NCBI GenBank assembly: GCA_001516055.1
Contig: LOEZ01000080.1
Span: forward strand, 1-64,000
Source: Gracilibacter sp. BRH_c7a
GTDB lineage: Bacteria; Bacillota; Desulfitobacteriia; Desulfitobacteriales; Syntrophobotulaceae
DNA: 64,000 nt
Reading direction: 5' to 3'
The position numbers and the translations under genes are program-made. The notes below the pieces were generated by a model. It saw only the letters and a list, made by a program, of their open reading frames with translations. It did not search any database and was not told where the DNA came from. Below, piece by piece: positions 61,645-64,000 of the stretch (position 1 is its first letter; each line of letters opens with the position of its first letter).

Positions 61645-61916
61645 TATTTATATTAAAAACCTTGCTTTACCCTACAGGAAAAGAATTCTGAAAAGTGAAA
61701 AAACTCGCAAGAAAGCTTAACAAAAATCTAGCGGGGCAAACCCCTACTACCAAAATCGGGAGTATTACCGATTTATTTTACAGGTTAGTTCGGATGATAA
61801 TTAAATACGTATTATTTATTTCACTTTTCTTAACATTTGCACTTTAACTAATGGAATAATTTTACTTTATTCGGGGTCTTTCATTAAATCAATATAATTA
61901 CATGAGGAGGTATATT
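61645..61916 (+). other. Leader of the hydrogenase operon with two hairpins
   Basis: No gene. GGGG-CAAA-CCCC at 61735-61746 and AAATCGG-GAGTATTA-CCGATTT at about 61756-61777, the latter followed by ATTTTA, could be a structured leader or attenuator. Parts (GGGGCAAACCCC, TTACCGAT) superficially recall c-di-GMP-I riboswitch blocks but the order and spacing do not fit. Confidence 0.4.
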
Positions 61917-62999
61917 ATGGGGAAATCTCATTTATTCGGAACTAAAGGAGTATCCAGACGTGATTTTCTAAAGCTCATGGCTGTAACGAGTACGGCGCTG
62001 GGACTTCCTGCTACAGTATTTCCTAAAACGGTTAGTGCTGTAGAAGAGGCAATGGCAAAACCGCCAGTAATCTGGTTGGAAGGAATGGATTGTGCCGGAT
62101 GCACAGAATCTCTGCTTGCCACCATCAATCCTTCCATAGCAGAAGTAGTATTAGATATGCTTTCTATCCGTTATCATGAAACCATTATGGCAGGATCAGG
62201 ACATGTAGCAGAACAAGCTTATCATGATACACTTAGCGAGAATTTTGTACTTGTAGTAGAAGGATCTATCCCTAGTAAAGAAGACAGATATTGTATGGTA
62301 GGGGGGAGGCCTTTTAGGGAAACGGTGTTGGAAGCAGCCCAGAAAGCACAATTGGTGCTTGCTGTTGGCAGTTGTGCTACCGATGGAGCAGGAATTCCAG
62401 GTGCCTGTGATGTAGGTGCCGTAGGTGTTCGTGAACTGCTGAATGAGAATGGTATTGCCACGCCGGTGATTAATCTTCCCTGTTGCCCGGTTAAACCTGC
62501 AACTTTACTTGGAACCATTGTTTATTATTTAACATACAAGGAAGCACCGCCCCTCGATCTTCAGGCACGGCCCAAAGTTTTTTATGGCAAGCTTTTACAC
62601 GATAATTGTCCCCGCAGGGGAAGATTTGAAGCAGGAGAATTCCTTGAAGATTGGAATGACCCTGAACAAAAGGATTATTGCTTGTTGTTAAAGGGGTGTA
62701 AAGGACCCAAAACATATACAGACTGTGCTCAAGCTTGGTGGAATGATAACACTAATTTTTGTATCAATGCGGGCTCCCCATGTTCTGGTTGTTCTGAAGC
62801 AGGCTTTTTCGGGCAGTTTAGTCCTCTCTATGCCAAACAAGAAAACTTTGAACTTCCAGGAATTGGACAGATAAATGCAGAGACTGCCGGCAAGGTAGTT
62901 GCTGCAGCGACTGTCGTCGGAGTGGGTGCTCATTTGACAGCTTCTCTAGTAAAAGGACGTGTGGGAAAAAAAGCGAGCGAACAGGGGGAGGATAAGTAA
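61917..62999 (+). CDS. hydA: [NiFe] hydrogenase small subunit
   Basis: 360 residues, membrane-bound uptake type. Tat signal SRRDFLKLMAVTSTALGLPA near residues 13-32. Proximal cluster ligands in EGMDCAGCTES, GSCATDGAGIPGAC and NLPCCPVKP; medial/distal in HDNCPRRGRFEAGEF and CAQAWWNDNTNFCINAGSPC, then SGCSEAG. The tail has one hydrophobic helix (AGKVVAAATVVGVGAHLTAS) to anchor it. ATG at 61917 follows AGGAGGTATATT. Overlaps the large-subunit start (TAATG). H2 oxidation feeding the membrane is the likely role. Confidence 0.95.
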   Translation: MGKSHLFGTKGVSRRDFLKLMAVTSTALGLPATVFPKTVSAVEEAMAKPPVIWLEGMDCAGCTESLLATINPSIAEVVLDMLSIRYHETIMAGSGHVAEQAYHDTLSENFVLVVEGSIPSKEDRYCMVGGRPFRETVLEAAQKAQLVLAVGSCATDGAGIPGACDVGAVGVRELLNENGIATPVINLPCCPVKPATLLGTIVYYLTYKEAPPLDLQARPKVFYGKLLHDNCPRRGRFEAGEFLEDWNDPEQKDYCLLLKGCKGPKTYTDCAQAWWNDNTNFCINAGSPCSGCSEAGFFGQFSPLYAKQENFELPGIGQINAETAGKVVAAATVVGVGAHLTASLVKGRVGKKASEQGEDK

Positions 63000-64000
63000 T
63001 GGCTGTTAAAAAAATTATGATTGACCCCGTAACGAGAATTGAAGGGCACTTAAAAATGGAACTTGAAATCGAAGATGGTGTAGTAGTTGATGCCAGGGCT
63101 GTTGGGACTATGTATAGAGGACTTGAACCCCTGCTCATAGGACGAGATCCCCGAGATGCCACCTATGTTACAGAACGGGCCTGTGGTGTATGTGCGGGTT
63201 CACATGGCTGGGCATCCTCTCTCACTTTAGATCAAGCGTACGGAGCCCAAGTACCTGCTGGTGGCCGTATTCTACGTAACCTTATCCTGGGAGCTATGTG
63301 GCTACATGACCACCCCTTACACTTTTATCATCTTTGTGCTCTAGATTACCTAGATATAATGGCGATTGCCGAATATCAGGGTAAAGACCCTGGATTACAA
63401 GCAGTTAAAGGTAAGATTTTGAAACTTGTTGCTGCTGGAGATACCTCACCCATGACTCCACGCTATAAGCCCGACGAATTTTGTGTTAATGATCCTGAAC
63501 TCGTGACAACAGCAGTGGCTCATTACCTTCAAGCTTTGGATATGCAAGCAAAAGCTAAAAAGATGTCGGCTATATTTGCGGGTAAACAGCCTCATCAGTC
63601 TTCTATTGTAGTAGGCGGAGTTACTATGCTGCCCACTATGAGTATAGTTAGTCAATTCAGGTCCATGCTTATGGAACAGATAGACTTTTTAGAAAAAGTC
63701 TATCTCCAGGATGTTGTGACCTTCGGAACCGGACCACTCCTACCACTTGCTCAAGCGGGAATAGGTGGGGGTGACTTGAACTTCTTGTCCTTTGGTGGGT
63801 TTGCTAGGGATAATGAAGGTAAAGACCCGTTCTTTAAACCAGGAATTATACTAGCCGGAGATCTAAACAATATTATACCTTTAGATGCACAAAAAATTAC
63901 CGAAGATGTCCATTATTCTTGGTATAAAGGAAGTGCTGAAAGCAAGAATCTCTTTGATGATACTACCATACCAGATTTGGACAAAAAGGATGCGTATAGT
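62999..64000 (+). CDS. hydB: [NiFe] hydrogenase large subunit (3' end outside window)
   Basis: Catalytic subunit; 334 codons visible out of 500-570 expected. DPVTRIEGHLKMELEIEDG at the N-terminus and ERACGVCAGSHGWASSLTL (the RxCGxCxxxH motif with two Ni-ligand cysteines) near residue 60 are present. The second Ni-binding CxxC lies beyond the window. Start ATG overlaps the small-subunit stop by one base. A cytochrome b subunit and maturation protease are expected downstream. Confidence 0.96.
   Translation, partial: MAVKKIMIDPVTRIEGHLKMELEIEDGVVVDARAVGTMYRGLEPLLIGRDPRDATYVTERACGVCAGSHGWASSLTLDQAYGAQVPAGGRILRNLILGAMWLHDHPLHFYHLCALDYLDIMAIAEYQGKDPGLQAVKGKILKLVAAGDTSPMTPRYKPDEFCVNDPELVTTAVAHYLQALDMQAKAKKMSAIFAGKQPHQSSIVVGGVTMLPTMSIVSQFRSMLMEQIDFLEKVYLQDVVTFGTGPLLPLAQAGIGGGDLNFLSFGGFARDNEGKDPFFKPGIILAGDLNNIIPLDAQKITEDVHYSWYKGSAESKNLFDDTTIPDLDKKDAYS

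Noticed and set aside
61690-61790. c-di-GMP-I riboswitch before the hydrogenase genes
   Set aside because: GGGGCAAACCCC and TTACCGAT resemble its blocks, but the order (CGCAAGAAAGC first) and the distances do not match the consensus.
1-64000. tRNA, rRNA, CRISPR arrays, IS elements and prophage
   Set aside because: No cloverleaf-like segments with GGTTCGAATCC-type arms were seen outside the cobalamin riboswitch, no regularly spaced direct repeats, and no transposase, integrase or phage genes.

Overview
The window looks like chromosome of an anaerobic, endospore-forming Firmicute of class Clostridia, plausibly near the Desulfitobacterium/Dehalobacter/Desulfosporosinus group (inference from gene content, no phylogeny was run). 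Evidence: AT-rich DNA with strong AGGAGG ribosome sites; sleB-ypeB, GerM and CotF-type spore genes; oxygen-sensitive enzymes (pyruvate:ferredoxin oxidoreductase, pyruvate formate-lyase, [NiFe] hydrogenase, rubredoxin).

Layout. 1-6064: minus-strand cobalamin salvage/uptake operon under a cobalamin riboswitch with its own terminator: DUF71 ATPase, a wrecked cobT, cobU, cobS, a short CobU-like gene, cobO, cobC, btuF-like and btuC-like (cut by the window edge). 6121-7674: self-regulated MerR/TipAS regulator and a PAS protein. 7714-14159: a plus-strand accessory cluster with a permease split over two genes, an Mrp/NBP35 ATPase, two NifX-type proteins, two MinD-type ATPases with inserted ferredoxin domains, a lipoprotein, a DUF5320-like small protein and two DUF134 regulators; it resembles the orange-protein (ORP) loci of sulfate reducers and probably handles a metal-sulfur cofactor. 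14215-24423: soluble CZB chemoreceptor, secreted repeat protein, pflBA behind a ZTP (pfl-motif) riboswitch, and a TetR-MFP-RND efflux operon. 24713-32354: cell-wall-binding protein, DegV, NhaA, beta-carbonic anhydrase-like protein, hotdog thioesterase, DEAD-box helicase. 32464-40181: small and hypothetical genes, a Crp/Fnr regulator, sleB-ypeB, flavin reductase, rubredoxin, L,D-transpeptidase. 40182-46689: PFOR, tiny proteins including a tandem DUF3787 pair, GerM lipoprotein, CotF-type pair. 46801-47040: a strongly structured, apparently noncoding element. 47056-53085: ABC-F ATPase, zinc-ribbon protein, topoisomerase III, membrane proteins. 53120-57086: GtrB-GtrA-YfhO surface-glycosylation operon. 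57229-61527: methyltransferase, YedF-like DsrE protein, NlpC/P60 hydrolase, alpha/beta hydrolase, DUF1294, Amj flippase. 61917-64000: small and large subunits of an uptake-type [NiFe] hydrogenase (large subunit cut by the window edge).

How the parts connect. B12 salvage would feed corrinoid enzymes elsewhere in the genome; loss of cobT here suggests the lower-ligand activation step is done elsewhere or lost. PFL, PFOR and hydrogenase are the pyruvate/formate/hydrogen core of an anaerobe, and the ZTP riboswitch ties pflB to one-carbon (10-formyl-THF) status. The points most worth a second look are the RNA-like element at 46801-47040, the ORP-like cluster with its shared inverted repeats, and the decayed cobT inside an otherwise intact riboswitch-controlled operon.
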